Positions 1 through 38,560 are shown, numbered from the stretch's first letter. The stretch: DNA of 64,000 bases from Lingula anatina (GCF_001039355.2 NW_019775535.1:45684-109683), one strand, 5' to 3'. Made by a program: numbers and translations. Notes: a model not told the origin generated them from the letters alone.

Positions 1-232
1 CGGGTGGGTGTGTGGTAAGCGGGTGAGTGGTAAGCGGGTGGGTGTGTGGTAAGCGGGTGGGTGTGTGGTAAGCGGGTGAGTGGTAAGCGGGTGGGTGTGT
101 GGTAAGCGGCTGGGTAAGTGGTAAGCGGGTGGGTGTGTGGTAAGCTGATGAGTGGTAAGCGGGTGGGTGTTAGTAAGCGGGTGGGTGTGTATGTGAGTGG
201 TGAGCAGCAGTGAGCAGGTAGGTGTGCATGTG
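1..232. repeat. G-rich minisatellite, cut by the left window edge
   Basis: Imperfect tandem copies of a unit of about 19 bases (gggtgggtgtgtggtaagc), mixed with a shorter 15-base form (gggtgagtggtaagc), run from base 1 and decay near 232. The array is G/T-rich on the plus strand and continues beyond the left edge, so its length is unknown. Confidence 0.9.
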
Positions 233-2979
233 GGTGGAAACACAGCGTAGGTTACGCTAATGTTTAGTAACAAACCTGACTTCAATCCTGAAAAATATGC
301 TACCTTACCTTACAGGCGCAAGAGGTAGTTTCGGGGCGTTCTTTTCTTCTTCTTTTCACAGCACATTCACCTGCGTATAGGCATTTATGATCATCAATCT
401 TCGACTGTGGCGTTTCATATCTTTTTGTCCTTTTACCCCGATCGGGTCATGCGCCGCAGGTGTGATATCAGCTCAAGCAAAAAGACACAATAATAATGCT
501 TAGGTGTTTTTGAAAATGGTGTGTAAGGAGATATTTGTATCCAGTCCACTTATCAGTAAACTTTCTGGTTCAGTAATGATTGGGCAGTTTTGGTCTTCAC
601 AATCTTTTTCTGTGCAGTGTGTTGTCAAGATAACAAAAAGAGTATTCGAGTATCGCGTATGGAATTTTTCGTGAAGGACAGAGTTAGACAGAGATATATA
701 TTATATGCCTTGTCCTCATATATTATATTATTTCAAAATATACAATTTTGAATAGACTATGGGCCTGAGACATTTTGAAGTAAACAGCTATCACTTCTTA
801 ACCTAACATAGGGGTATCATTTGCGTTTTATCCTGAGGCAAAAATAACAGGATATTGACTAGAATGTAAAATTGCAATCATAAATACATTAGAACTGCAC
901 CAGTTGTTTTGAAAACATTTTGACTGGAGATAGAGCCTATGAAGTCTTGAGAGCAGAATCTGGCAGAAGCGGCGTCAAATATACAAATATGAGGGGGGAG
1001 GGGGTCAATGGGTGCGCGCGCGCGCGCGTGTGTGTACAGTATCAAAATATTGTATTGTATACGTTGCAGATAGAGTGCAGTATCTTTACCATTTTGTTAC
1101 AGTAAAAGTAACAGTGTCATTTTCAACTTGTGCATCCAGAGCCTTCGGGCAAAACGGCTGTAAGGCAATAACAAATTTATGGAAGAAGGTGTATCAAGTG
1201 CATCATTTTATGTTATGCTGAGGATTATAGAAATATAATGATAAACTTGCGGATTTAGTGAGGAAATTTCCACAGATTTTAGATGTAACTTTCAGTACTA
1301 CAGTAAAGGCGGTAAATAATCCCGAGAATTAGAGAAAATTTCAAAAATGTGAAAAGATGGTAAAATCAAGGGCTTTAAGAAACATTATTGTCATCGGTAA
1401 GGTTGATGTTAAAAAAATCCCTGATAAGTTTAAACGAAATTTTTCTTTTCAGGAATAACAAAATTCAGGATTGAAAACGATCAGTTCATATGGTTTACAA
1501 ACAGCATAGAAGTATAAGCAATGAAATGTTGCTTGATTATGCTTTCCTGGTGATGGACGCTGTATAATGTTACCTACAATGTATGTGCAGTTTATGTATA
1601 GCCATTTAGGAATAGATTTAAGTGTATTCTGTATCGACATCAATCCCGTTAATATGGCTGGATCTAGATTGTTGTAGTGATTTTTACAAACAACTTTTGA
1701 AGATATGCGTTAGCCATAGCGAATGTAAAGATGCATCAATTTTATGGAATAATGTTAATATCAAATAAAATAATATACATTATTGTTTCCCTCCCTGGAT
1801 AAAGAATTCCATTATTTTTGTGAGAGATGTAGTTAAAGAAAATAGGCCTTGTACATATGAAGAAAAATCATAGGTTGTGGGACGTAATAGTCTTACATTT
1901 ATGGAATAGCAAGTTAAAAAAATTGTATGAATGATCAGTCAATGAAGAATTATGGTAAAGCAGAACAATATGAATTGACCTTGAAAGGGATAAAAATAAA
2001 GATATCACTTCCCGAGAAGTTAAAAAGTATCTTAAACAAATCAGAAGATATTATATTCCTCGACGAAAGGGTACCGTATACGTATGTAGTATGGAAAGGA
2101 ATATTTTTAGAATTTAATCAATCTGTATATAGAGCAGTTCAGTGGAAATATTTGGCAAGGAATTTATCCCCCCCCCCCCCCCCAAAAAAAAAAAAAAAAA
2201 TTAAAGACAAGAATTCAGAAGATGATGTCCGTAATTAAATATTGTCTTTTTGTGCAAGATAGTGTTTTATTTATTTATAGAATGCTCTAAAATAAAAAAA
2301 TTGTGACAAACTAAGTAAAGGAGGAAACATAGGAAACTTTATTAAACGAAAGAGTTGTAGAAAAAGATAATGATTGTTACATGTATGTATATAATTCATC
2401 TGTATAAATATAAAGAAGAAAAAAGTATATCGAGCCGTTATTCGTTCAATATCATTCCTTATTTTAAATTAAAGGTATTTAAAATTGACCAAAAAAGTTA
2501 ACTAAAAAAATTATGTTCGTCAAATATTGCTGATTTTCTCAGTATTTAGCTTTTTTACTATCTGACCAAACAAAGTTTATTCAAGATACATAAATGTGCA
2601 GTGTACATCTACATGAAAAACAACCATATGCAAATTTTTACAGTTGGGATTATAGTTCAAAATATTCATCTCAACAAAAGCAATGCCTCTGTTATCTTCT
2701 TATGCTATTGATTCCTTGTAACCTGTTTCTTTATGAGATCTGTCGTCATCTGCCACGATGAATATTGATGGATATTTCTTCAGCTTTTACAATGGCTCGC
2801 TCCTCCCTCTGGTTCTGAATGATGAACAGCATCGGGCCTGCACGTTTAGATTATTCTATATATCGACACCAATGCTTCAAACCGAAAAGAGCATGTCCTC
2901 GTTATTCTTATTTTATGCACAGGGGTTCTGATTTCTAAACCTGCTTCATTGAAACAACACAATCCAAGTCTTTTCAGCA
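233..2979. other. No recognisable gene; A+T-rich sequence
   Basis: I see no exon with family similarity here. Open frames are short and A+T-driven. Simple-sequence tracts are an alternating purine-pyrimidine run (1012-1036, GC then GT) and a C16-A17 run (2168-2200). The stretch may hold distal regulatory sequence for the CA10-like gene downstream. Confidence 0.5.
1012..1036. repeat. Alternating (GC)n/(GT)n tract
   Basis: An uninterrupted purine-pyrimidine alternation, GC repeats passing into GT repeats. Such tracts can adopt Z-DNA; nothing else here supports a function. Confidence 0.85.
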
Positions 2980-3062
2980 GCCAATGAAAACAACCCTCTG
3001 TTTTCATTGGCTAATACCTTAGCCAATCAATAGAGTTCGACAATGACCAAAGTTTTATAGTA
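2980..3062 (+). promoter_or_regulatory. CCAAT-box cluster, probable promoter of the CA10-like gene
   Basis: Three CCAAT motifs fall within 50 bases: 2981-2985 (plus), 3006-3010 (minus) and 3023-3027 (plus). The first two form a perfect 12-bp inverted repeat (2980-2991 and 3000-3011) with an 8-base loop. An A/T-rich ttttata-like stretch follows near 3052-3060. The predicted first coding exon starts about 240 bases downstream at 3265, a plausible promoter distance. The transcription start is inferred. Confidence 0.4.
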
Positions 3063-3264
3063 ACGTTTTGTAAAGATAAACCCAATTTGTGGTAAATGCG
3101 CTGCTTCTCATCAGAGAGCAATGCTTCCTAGAATGAGCTAGCTACAGAACATCAGTGACATAAATCGCCAAAACGGGAACTCCAGGCTACGTTCTGTAAG
3201 GAAACAATTCTGTCAGAAATTGTGCGTAGCGTGTGTTGGAAAAAAAGTGAAAAACGTTCACATC

Positions 3265-28461
<25,197 letters not shown>

Positions 28462-28876
28462 TCATCTGAGATCACAATCGTTCAAGGAACAGATGGCAGT
28501 AGACCGTGCGACATAGAGCATCACCAGTGAATGGGCAGATATTGACCTCTGTTTCTTGGACCAGGCGCGGAGTTCCTGAAAAATATAACCTTTATTGCAG
28601 ATGAATGAGAGACTCCAATAATGGCGAATAAGGTCACAGGAGAAAGAGGCTACTACAGTGATTGTGGCCACGGTACAGCGTGTGTTGGAGACAGCTGAGA
28701 CGAGCAGCACTCACCACGGTGCATGCGCTTTTCGAGGAAGTAACCTTTGTGAAGTACGATAGCCACGAGTTTTTTTAAATATTTTTCTGTGAATTTGAAC
28801 AGTCTCTCTTTGGTGAATCACTGATCAATTTATAATATAGTTTAGTAATGTAGCAGCTTACGGCGAATCACTGCAG

Positions 28877-29087
28877 GCCACACCCGTATTTCAGTCTTCC
28901 ACGTCAACACAACGGAGGTCTACAGACCTCTCTCTGGACAAGGAAATCTACATGAACTGGAGAACGTTGTCTTCTACCTACTTGTAGATCAGGTGCAGGA
29001 AGCTCGTTCTTCACCAACCGTTACTGAGTCGGTTACTTATGGACGGTACATTTTCCATAATTGCACATTCATAATGAATAATCAGTG
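28877..29087 (+). CDS. Unassigned open stretch with acceptor, possible exon
   Basis: A ctgcag acceptor at 28871-28876 opens a 70-codon frame ending TGA at 29085-29087. The frame is phase 1, the same phase in which CA10-like exon 9 ends. The peptide includes SVFHVNTTEVYRPLSGQG and LENVVFYLLVDQ, with coding-like codon choice (GTC, TTC, AAC, GAG). I recognise no family and known CA10 tails do not look like this. It could be an alternative terminal exon, an exon of another gene or chance. Confidence 0.25.
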
Positions 29088-29192
29088 ACACGCCTCTGAT
29101 AACAGTGCCTGCATGTCATTCATTTACAATTTCCATCTCACCATATCAAACTATTAGAAGTGCCAAAGAAGTGTTTGAATACCTACATATCA

Positions 29193-29234
29193 ATATATAT
29201 ATATATATATATATAATATAATATAATATTATTA

Positions 29235-29274
<40 letters not shown>
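29193..29274. repeat. (AT)n / (TATAA)n palindromic tract
   Basis: A pure A/T alternation with TATAA interruptions in mirror order, so the tract is self-complementary. Confidence 0.9.
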
Positions 29275-29278
<4 letters not shown>

Positions 29279-30830
29279 ACAGTCCGCCTTCGCCTACGTG
29301 TAGATAAAGATATTTTAAGGCTTAGAACGACGCAAGTCGTATTTGATATTAATCACAGTCTCTTTCCAGTTTCACTTAAATGTTTTTGTCGAAATCTACT
29401 AATTTCACTTTTTGTTTATTTTAATAATCTAATGTTAGCTGGGGTGCAGAAAATCTGTAACATTTCAAACTAGGACAATACTTAAGCTAAATCCTGCACA
29501 AATCACTTCTCGCGGGACGCAGGGAGACCGTGATGAAGATGAAGTAGGTACGTAATGCAAGCTCCTGAGTAGCCCTCTCCTTGCTGTCAGCAGAAATGAT
29601 CAACTTAACTGCTTCTCTTGGGACGCTGAGTCATTCACTCGGATCTAACTGCTTCAGTGAACAAACAGGCGGACAGTCGTGATAATATGATTTGAAAATC
29701 AAGTACTTTTCCTGATTCTTTTCGGAAGGAGTTGTGTGTTCTTTGGCGATCTATTAATTTATCATATATTGCTTATATGTATGGTTAAGTGTTAGAAAAA
29801 ATCACATCGGCTTTGCTAGGATTTTGGCAAGGGGTGAATCGCAAGGATAAAAAGGATAAAACATATTCGGTACTAGACGAGAACAATTAAATAATAATAT
29901 GTGGGACACAGGGACGGAAATTCGTTTAGTTTTGGCATACTAATTTTTTCGAAGCAGATGGTGTTGATGTGTATGTGTGTGTGTGTGGGGGGGGGGAGTA
30001 CTCGCTATGCCCCCCCCCCCCTCCTCCTTCAGCCACCATTGACTTACAGAGGAAATGTCGAAAAAGGTCTGTATATTTGATTGTATGGGAACAATCAATT
30101 ATAAAGAGCGGTTTTCGCTGTCTGTATTCAGCCTCATTATCACAGAGCGAGTTCAGTAAATACGAAGAAAGTGCTCTGCTCTGGAGCACCAAGTACGTTC
30201 AGTAAGTGATTTAGATCAACCTTTGCTGGGTTCATTTCCCGTCTTACTTTTGTTCGTGTATCTCGGGACGAGAATGAGGGGTTAAACAAGTCAATTCCTA
30301 GGTTCCAGGTCGCCTTGTATTTTGCAATGTTTGCACGACAACATTCAAAACAGAAAGTCAATATCCGCTCTGTCCATCAGAGACCTTGCAACCGGGATGA
30401 CATTCCAAACAGTAGATCAGGTACAAATTTCTGATCTCGCTCAGCGACAGCCGCATTACAGGTATGGTATAAAGTAAAATCTGAGAGATTAATCTAAAGG
30501 TCCTTCCACTTGTGTTGTAGGCAAAATTGAAAAAGTAACAGTAGGCGGGAAAGTGGTGCCCTATGGTCGGTCTGCTTCACCTCTAAGTTCCTTTTTTTTT
30601 AATTGCAATTTACAATTTTAAGAAACTTAAATTTTAAGAAAGCAGAGAATGCTACGGCTAAACTGAATGTAGTTCATATCTATGCAGTGTTATTCATCAA
30701 ACAAAGTGACCGTTGTTTGAGACGCAAGAAAAAAACCACCTTCGTCGCTCTTCGTCGAGTGTCAGACATGGTAATTTACACACTACTTGCTGACGTTGAT
30801 TTCTGTTTAAAGTCATTCTAAACTCCTTGT

Positions 30831-32798
30831 ACATAAAATAATAGAGAATTAGCCCAGCAAGTAACAATGCATATAAACCTATGTACAGCAGCTGCAGTGG
30901 TTGTTTCATAAGGCTTGATATACCTCTCTTGTTATAGTTAGTTGTAGTAATATAGTGATTTGGTAAATTTTACGCAGAGGAACCTGTTCACCTCTGATGA
31001 AATCTCTTTGTCATTATAGTCTTCTCAACTTGTCACCGAGTAACTGTGCACTATGCATTATGCGCATTTTATCTTAATGGTTACATTAAATGAAATATCA
31101 TTGTATCTTCAATTGCGTCTTGTTTTTCAAGAAAGTCTTTGTAAGCAATAGCACCTCGCATTAGGCATGGATAAAAGCTTTTCCATTCTCTCTTGAGTGT
31201 ACATTGGATATGGGCACATGTCATTAACATTGTACCTTTGTGTAAAGGCTTTTGTGTAAATAACTAGCTGTTTTCATTCCTTATGTAGTTGATATTTAAT
31301 TCACAAGGTCCGGTGGCGTGACACTGCCCCGATGTCCAGTAATGCTTGAAGAAAAAAACTCAGCCGCCTCATTTCCATCGCTTTACTTAAGTTCCATTAA
31401 AATTTACTGGCGATTTGCGAAACAGAATGTAAAAGCAGCGGAAACGGAAAGTAACCCACCCAGACTCAAGATCTGAAGATGGAGAGCGGATAATGTGAAC
31501 AGTGTCTTTGCCACTATTTGTTTGGGCTTGCTGTCTTGGGGCACAACGGGCCAAGTGGCCGTGGCAATCGCTGCAGTCTTTCTAATTCCTCATTCAATAA
31601 TCTGCAAGAAAAGCAACACACATTCTGCCAGCTGACATTAAATGATAAAACGGAAATCAATGCCACTAAGGCAGATTCAATTTAAGCCCGCCCCGAAGGA
31701 TATCGAATAATCCCCACGTGTTTCTCCTGGCGGATGAGTACATGATTTAGCTGCCAAAACCTTGTCCATTTTGAAGATTTCATCTGTTTGTCTGGGTAAA
31801 TGCCGCCGCTGTATTTTTGTGTATGGCTTTGGAGGCGCAGTGTTGTATCGAAAGTTACTGTTTCACCTAGCGTATGAGAAAATTTACTCATACGCGGACA
31901 AAGGCAAGGGGTTGGTTACGTTTACGTCACATGCGTCTTTAGAACGTTCGAGTACCCGGAGGGAGATAAAATGTTTTGAGCGTGTTCAAAAACTATGTCA
32001 TTCGCTTCTCGTATTTTCATTAAATACGCTGAAAACAGGGTGATTTTATTCGCTCAATAAAGTTGTGCATAAAAATCGATGTCACATACGATACTCATAC
32101 TTGTACGTACCACTTTACGCTAGGTGTGACAGAGCCTTAAGGGGGTAATGACTCTACGATACAACGATAATCTTACTTATTAAATGCGTAGTTAGCGTGT
32201 GATGCTGTTGTGAAATACTTTGTTGCGCAGGTTTTAGCCACAATATCTATATTTTCCCTTAACATTAATGCAGAGACGAGGCGGAAGAATATTGAAAAGG
32301 GGTGAAATCTTCCCATTTTTCCACCCGACATATTCCTCGTTTAGATCATTTCATACAAAACCCAACTGTCCGCGCCTTCATTTTCACAAGAATAAATGGA
32401 AATCCGACAAAAGCAGTAGTAATATCATTGCTGCCACCTTTTTCTAAATTCAAAGAACGCATTCAATCAAGCTGTCCAGATCTTTTTGGTCCCGGTAGAA
32501 ATCCACTGCTGTCTGGAAATAAATTCCTTTGTACATATTTCAATGCTCTGTGGAGAATGAGTTTTAGATGGGGCACATTGAAGTCAGAGCGGGAATCAAT
32601 CACAAACTTTGATTGACACATTAGCCTAGGTTTCAAAAAAAAAAAAAAAAAAAAAATCCATCGGAACATTTATTGTGGGACACAACATCTATTTTATTAC
32701 AGATCTTGACGAATCTCAGGAACCATCAGCATTGAATTAAAAAACGTGGAATTCCGCATTTCCACGGAAAAAGCTCATGCCTGAAAATTCACGTCTTG
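30831..32798 (+). repeat. Segmental duplication, copy 1
   Basis: Near-identical to 32800-34784 (copy 2), same orientation, separated only by an N at 32799. Visible differences are a 17-base length change near 31321, one or two A-run lengths and scattered single substitutions. No recognisable gene inside; open frames on both strands are short and not conserved with any family I know. Confidence 0.95.
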
Positions 32799-32799
32799 N
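32799..32799. other. Single ambiguous base at the duplication junction
   Basis: An N sits exactly between the copies. The bases before copy 1 (ccttgt) and before the junction (gtcttgn) are similar, so a short homology or a scaffolding join lies here. Confidence 0.95.
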
Positions 32800-34784
32800 A
32801 CATAAAATAATAGAGAATTAGCCCAGCAAGTAACAATGCATATAAACCTATGTACAGCAGCTGCAGTGGTTGTTTCATAAGGCTTGATATACCTCTCTTG
32901 TTATAGTTAGTTGTAGTAATATAGTGATTTGGTAAATTTTACGCAGAGGAACCTGTTCACCTCTGATGAAATCTCTTTGTCATTATAGTCTTCTCAACTT
33001 GTCACCGAGTAACTGTGCACTATGCATTATGCGCATTTTATCTTAATGGTTACATTAAATGAAATATCATTGTATCTTCAATTGCGTCTTGTTTTTCAAG
33101 AAAGTCTTTGTAAGCAATAGCACCTCGCATTAGGCATGGATAAAAGCTTTTCCATTCTCTCTTGAGTGTACATTGGATATGGGCACATGTCATTAACATT
33201 GTACCTTTGTGTAAAGGCTTTTGTGTAAATAACTAGCTGTTTTCATTCCTTATGTAGTTGATATTTAATTCACAAGGTCCGGTGGCGTGACATTGGACCG
33301 TGAACCTCAATTGCAAATGTCCAGTAATGCTTGAAGAAAAAACTCCGCCGCCTCATTTCCATCGCTTTACTTAAGTTCCATTAAAATTTACTGGCGATTT
33401 GCGAAACAGAATGTAAAAGCAGTGGAAACGGAAAGTAACCCACCCAGACTCAAGATCTGAAGATGGAGAGCGGATAATGTGAACAGTGTCTTTGCCACTA
33501 TTTGTTTGGGCTTGCTGTCTTGGGGCACAACGGGCCAAGTGGCCGTGGCAATTGCTGCAGTCTTTCTAATTCCTCATTCAATAATCTGCAAGAAAAGCAA
33601 CACACATTCTGCCAGCTGACATTAAATGATAAAACGGAAATCAATGCCACTGAAGCAGATTCAATTTAAGCCCGCCCCGAAGGATATCGAATAATCCCCA
33701 CGTGTTTCTCCTGGCGGATGAGTACATGATTTAGCTGCCAAAACCTTGTCCATTTTGAAGATTTCATCTGTTTGTCTGGGTAAATGCCGCCGCTGTATTT
33801 TTGTGTATGGCTTTGGAGGCGCAGTGTTGTATCGAAAGTTACTGTTTCACCTAGCGTATGAGAAAATTTACTCATACGCGGACAAAGGCAAGGGGTTGGT
33901 TACGTTTACGTCACATGCGTCTTTAGAACGTTCGAGTACCCGGAGGGAGATAAAATGTTTTGAGCGTGTTCAAAAACTATGTCATTCGCTTCTCGTATTT
34001 TCATTAAATACGCTGAAAACAGGGTGATTTTATTCGCTCAATAAAGTTGTGCATAAAAATCGATGTCACATACGATACTCATACTTGTACGTACCACTTT
34101 ACGCTAGGTGTGACAGAGCCTTAAGGGGGTAATGACTCTACGATACAACGATAATCTTACTTATTAAATGCGTAGTTAGCGTGTGATGCTGTTGTGAAAT
34201 ACTTTGTTGCGCAGGTTTTAGCCACAATATCTATATTTTCCCTTAACATTAATGCAGAGACGAGGCGGAAGAATACTGAAAAGGGGTGAAATCTTCCCAT
34301 TTTTCCACCCGACATATTCCTCGTTTGGATCATTTCATACAAAACCCAACTGTCCACGCCTTCACTTTCACAAGAATAAATGGAAATCCGACAAAAGCAG
34401 TAGTAATATCATTTCTGCCACCTTTTTCTAAATTCAAAGAACGCATTCAATCAAGCTGTCCAGATCTTTTTGGTCCCTGTAGAAATCCACTGCTGTCTGG
34501 AAATAAATTCCTCTGTACATATTTCAATGCTCTGTGGAGAATGAGTTTTAGACGGGGCACATTGAAGTCAGATTGGGAATCAATCACAAACTTTGATTGA
34601 CACATTAGCCTAGGTTTCAAAAAAAAAAAAAAAAAAAAAAAATCCATCGGAACATTTATTGTGGGACACAACATCTATTTTATTACAGATCTTGACGAAT
34701 CTCAGGAACCATCAGCATTGAATTAAAAAACGTGGAATTCCGCATTTCCACGGAAAAAGCTCATGCCTGAAAATTCACGTCTTG
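32800..34784 (+). repeat. Segmental duplication, copy 2
   Basis: Starts at acataaaata and ends at cttg (34781-34784), after which unique sequence resumes. It differs from copy 1 like an allele rather than an old paralogue. Confidence 0.95.
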
Positions 34785-37700
34785 AAGGCCTCTAGACGCC
34801 CTTCCAACAAAAGTTACCGAGTTGATTTTTCCAGAGTTCTTTTTTTTTTAATCCTAAGAGCCCTTTATTATTTTAACATCAGTTGGAATAATAATTACAG
34901 GATCCTTCCCGGGAGATCAACTTGACTGATAAGTGTATTTAAATCTTTGACCTGCTTTTCGAACATAACCACCACTGGAAGACCGAATGTTTACCTCAGC
35001 GTTCACAAAGAAACAATGCCATTATCAGATAGCTTTATTTTGCCATATTCCTGCATCTATAACGTAAAGAAATGAAGAAAATCAACACTGAAAAAATGTG
35101 AAAATGTCAATTTAAAAAAATTAATCCAACGTTTTAATACATTTGGTGGTAATTTTTTTGTGTAAATTACTAAAAAACGCTGCTCGAGCAACAAACCACC
35201 GAAATGTTATGTCTATCAGTTTACATTTTTGGTGGATGTAACATTAATGAAACCTTCCAAGTTTTGACATTTCCTTCCCCATTATGAAATGATCTATAGA
35301 ATACATGAAATGAAAAAATAAATGTGCAAATTATTTATCAAATTACCAGAACAGATGTCCCTGAATTTAAACGTTGAATATAAATTTTATTTGAATACTG
35401 CTGAAAAGGATTCCCCGTCAAATGTTTCAGACAACATATTGTGCTTCGTCTATATACAGTCAAATACTATAAGATGGCATATATAATGTAACAAAAAATG
35501 GTTTGAGAAAAAAAAGTGTCATGCTTCTTCGATGCAACATATGACAACACTATATTTGGAAAGAATAATTATTGATAAAAAATGTAAATATCTTATATCA
35601 ACTTTCTGAATCTAACAAAAAAATTACGTAACAACTGTCAATATTATGAATATTTCAAACGGCTTCCGTGTCATTTTATCCTACACACTTCAAAATATTC
35701 AAGTTTTTACAATAATATGTACACAAATTATTTTATAATTGTTGCTCCCAAAACACCTGTGAAAGGAGCACCAGAATTGCAGCACACAAGGTTTAGCAGA
35801 CGATATGGAAGCGACCTATTGTACTGCCTTCATTGCATATGGTCAGATTAACAGGAACAAAAGCCAGACATCAAGTCTATAGCAATTCACACAATATTTT
35901 ACAATAAATACCAACTTGCCCTTCAAACTGAATAACATGGGTCTAATGCTATACCTCTCACTGCCATTATTACTCATTTTGTCTGTAACATTATGTTCTC
36001 ATACTGAGGCAATTCACTATTATTCTCCACAAAAAAGACCATTTCAGCTGACATCTGTGGATAATAATTCATAAATATCACAAATAACACAGACATATGG
36101 CCTTATATGAGATCATTGAATTATAAGAATCCATAGCAACAGATAATTTGACAGACATAGCATCTGTTATTAAAGTGTAATCGTATCTGATAATCTCCAA
36201 CTGCCAAGTTGCCATGACGACCATAAACCTGGTTGGTGTAACACAGCGCCATCTATTGTGTTGTTCTTGTACTTCACTATACAATAGCAAGCAGTCATGT
36301 ATCAGTGTTAGACTACAAATATCTTACACCAGTTGTAATTTTTAAACTTAACATCAGGATCCAGTCCTTACTTCAATACCACAACAAGTAAAGGTGAACT
36401 TAAAGACAATCCAGGGAAGAAAAAATAGATGAGTTTTCTCTGTCACTATGGTCAAAATTGCAACAAAAGTTGACATCTCCATCTTTGTAACCTGTCAGTT
36501 AAGTGAAGAAGACTCCAGGATATATCAGTGCGTATGATGCCCATGTTGCGTAGTCAAGCACACATTACATGTATAAATACAGCACAAGACATGGACAGTA
36601 TGGACCATCTGTGGGAAGTCTGGAGCTCTATCCACCCTATATCTGGTCTTCTCAGTACTTGTGTTTGCCTTGAGCTGGGTCAGCTGAAAGTATGCAACAT
36701 GTTCAGGCATATCATTTAAATTGTATAACATAATGTAAGAATACAATGCACTTGTCTGCTTCTAACTTAAACTGGTATATACTCTTATAAACACATAAAT
36801 GCTTGATAATGTACTCAATGTTAGTGGCCAGGTATGTAACAGTAATGATACCATGTTCCTTCCAACTCTAAGGTCGTATTCAGAATAGTGGACTAACTAG
36901 TCAGAGGGTCAAATATAGCTGACCCACTTGTCATGAACACTTCTCTACGGGATATCTATTCAGTGTCTATTAGCAGATTAGACGACAAGCTTTTTAGTGG
37001 GTCGCCATATTTGACCCTCGGACTAGTTTGTCCACTGTTCCGAATGCAGCTTAAGAATTTTTCTACATGGCAAGTATATTTCTAACTCATAAGTTTAACA
37101 AAATGATTGGAAAACCTTAACATTACAATATTTATGATTATCAGACCATGTCCACTCCCACCCCCATCAGTTCACAAAAAGCTTCATGTGTGGATTCCTG
37201 CCCAAAAAGTTTTGTTACCAACAGCATTTTTGTTGTTATCACAGAAACAGACATTCCTTAAAACTGACAAACCAAACACAAAAGTTAGATAGAAGAACCA
37301 AAACACTTTACTGTGTGTATTTCTCTGTTGTCAACTAGGTTTCTGTGATTTCTGTACACATAATTCAATTTCATTTCATATTTTCTTAAATGTGTAATCA
37401 CAAGCTCCTTTCTAGCATGTTAGTGAAAATGTCTATAGTCGCATTCTCATTGCAGATAGACCCTTCTCAGTGCAGGCCATGTACTGAAGCCAAGATCACC
37501 AGAGGCAGAAAGCATAGTATCCCCACTGCTCAAAAACATTCCCTTGGCTCCCCAGAACAGGTCAAGGTAACAGATAGGAAAATGAGGGCTTCTATCTGCT
37601 TAGCTTCAACAGAGAAGGACCTATCTGCAATGTGATTCATGACTTAACACTAGCATGTCTGCCCCAGTATACAAGTACAATAGGTATAGATGCTGCCACT

Positions 37701-38560
37701 GATAAGAGGGCCAAAAGACAGACTGGCAGGCTGTTAATTTTAAATATAAACCTTTATTTCAAACCATGTACAAGTTGTACTGCATGTACAAGAGAATACT
37801 TAGTGTCTGTGAGTATTACACACCTCATCACCCTTTGGCTTACAATTCTTATACTGAATATGAGAGAGTGCTCTGGCTGCTGAGACTGTTACAAAGTGAA
37901 ACCCATTGAGATCACCCAGCCCTACCTGTGACGTGCGTCCCATACGGCAGAGTGTTAGGAGGTAGATGATGCAGCGGTGAGGTAGTATGAATTGAAGGAT
38001 ACATATCTGGAAGGCAGGAGAAGCACAAAGCATTAGACAAGCTTACTGGCAGAGTTAATGACTGATGAACAGAAGCAGATAGGAGAGAAAGCTTTATTAC
38101 TAACAAATATATACATTGCCAGATAGAGCTGATCACCAAACCAACAATAACTCCAGCGTTTCCAGGGGATCTGGCAGGTGGGGGCTTCTGTGCCACCCAA
38201 AACTCTACCCCTGCTTTAAAGAACTTTTTTGGAAAATAACCGAGTGTATCTGGGCCTTAGACCATTTCTTTCTTTCTTTCTTTCTTTTTTTTGATACTGG
38301 ACAGGGACCGAATCCATCAGTGTTTTTAAAGAGTGGAAGTACCCCAATGCCAATAACTTAACAATAAGGAATAGTTAATCGTTGTATCAATTAATACTTC
38401 ATTAAGAAATAAATGTTAAACATGTACTTGATTCCCCCTAAACTACACACTTTAATAAAGAATGGCAAACAATAATCAATCTGAGGAAATCAGTGGGCAT
38501 GAGCCATTAGATAAAAGTTGTAATCTGATAAAGACTTTTCCCTGCTGTGTATTTATGAGT
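34785..38560. other. Downstream of ubinuclein: 3' UTR and intergenic sequence
   Basis: No exon with family similarity. Minus-strand AATAAA motifs at 38093-38098 and 37753-37758 could serve the ubinuclein transcript (stop at 38561). An inverted-repeat element is at 36868-37054 and a short TTTC microsatellite at 38271-38290. The rest shows nothing I can assign. Confidence 0.5.
36868..37054. mobile_element. MITE-like element with long terminal inverted repeats
   Basis: The two ends are inverse copies over about 50 bases at roughly 80% identity. Shared blocks are ATTC.GAA.AGTGGAC, AACTAGTC and GAGGGTCAAATAT followed by GACCCAC. The total is about 187 bp with a spacer of about 80 bases and no open frame. 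Target duplication not resolved. Confidence 0.7.

Larger units (their letters stand above)
28462..30830. other. Intergenic stretch downstream of the CA10-like gene
   Basis: Holds an (AT)n palindromic tract at 29193-29274, a GT/G-run then C-run at 29972-30021 and one coding-looking open stretch (28877-29087, listed separately). Nothing else recognisable. No AATAAA signal was seen just after the proposed stop at 28461. Confidence 0.5.

Noticed and set aside
1-232. CRISPR-like array
   Set aside because: The units are contiguous with no spacers and the genome is animal; it is a minisatellite.
1927-2238. 103-codon open frame ending in Pro-Lys runs
   Set aside because: A+T-driven composition, a homopolymer tail and no recognisable domain or splice context.
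31682-34674. Identical short open frames in both copies of the 2 kb duplication
   Set aside because: They match only because the DNA is duplicated; substitutions between copies show no coding pattern and no family is recognisable.
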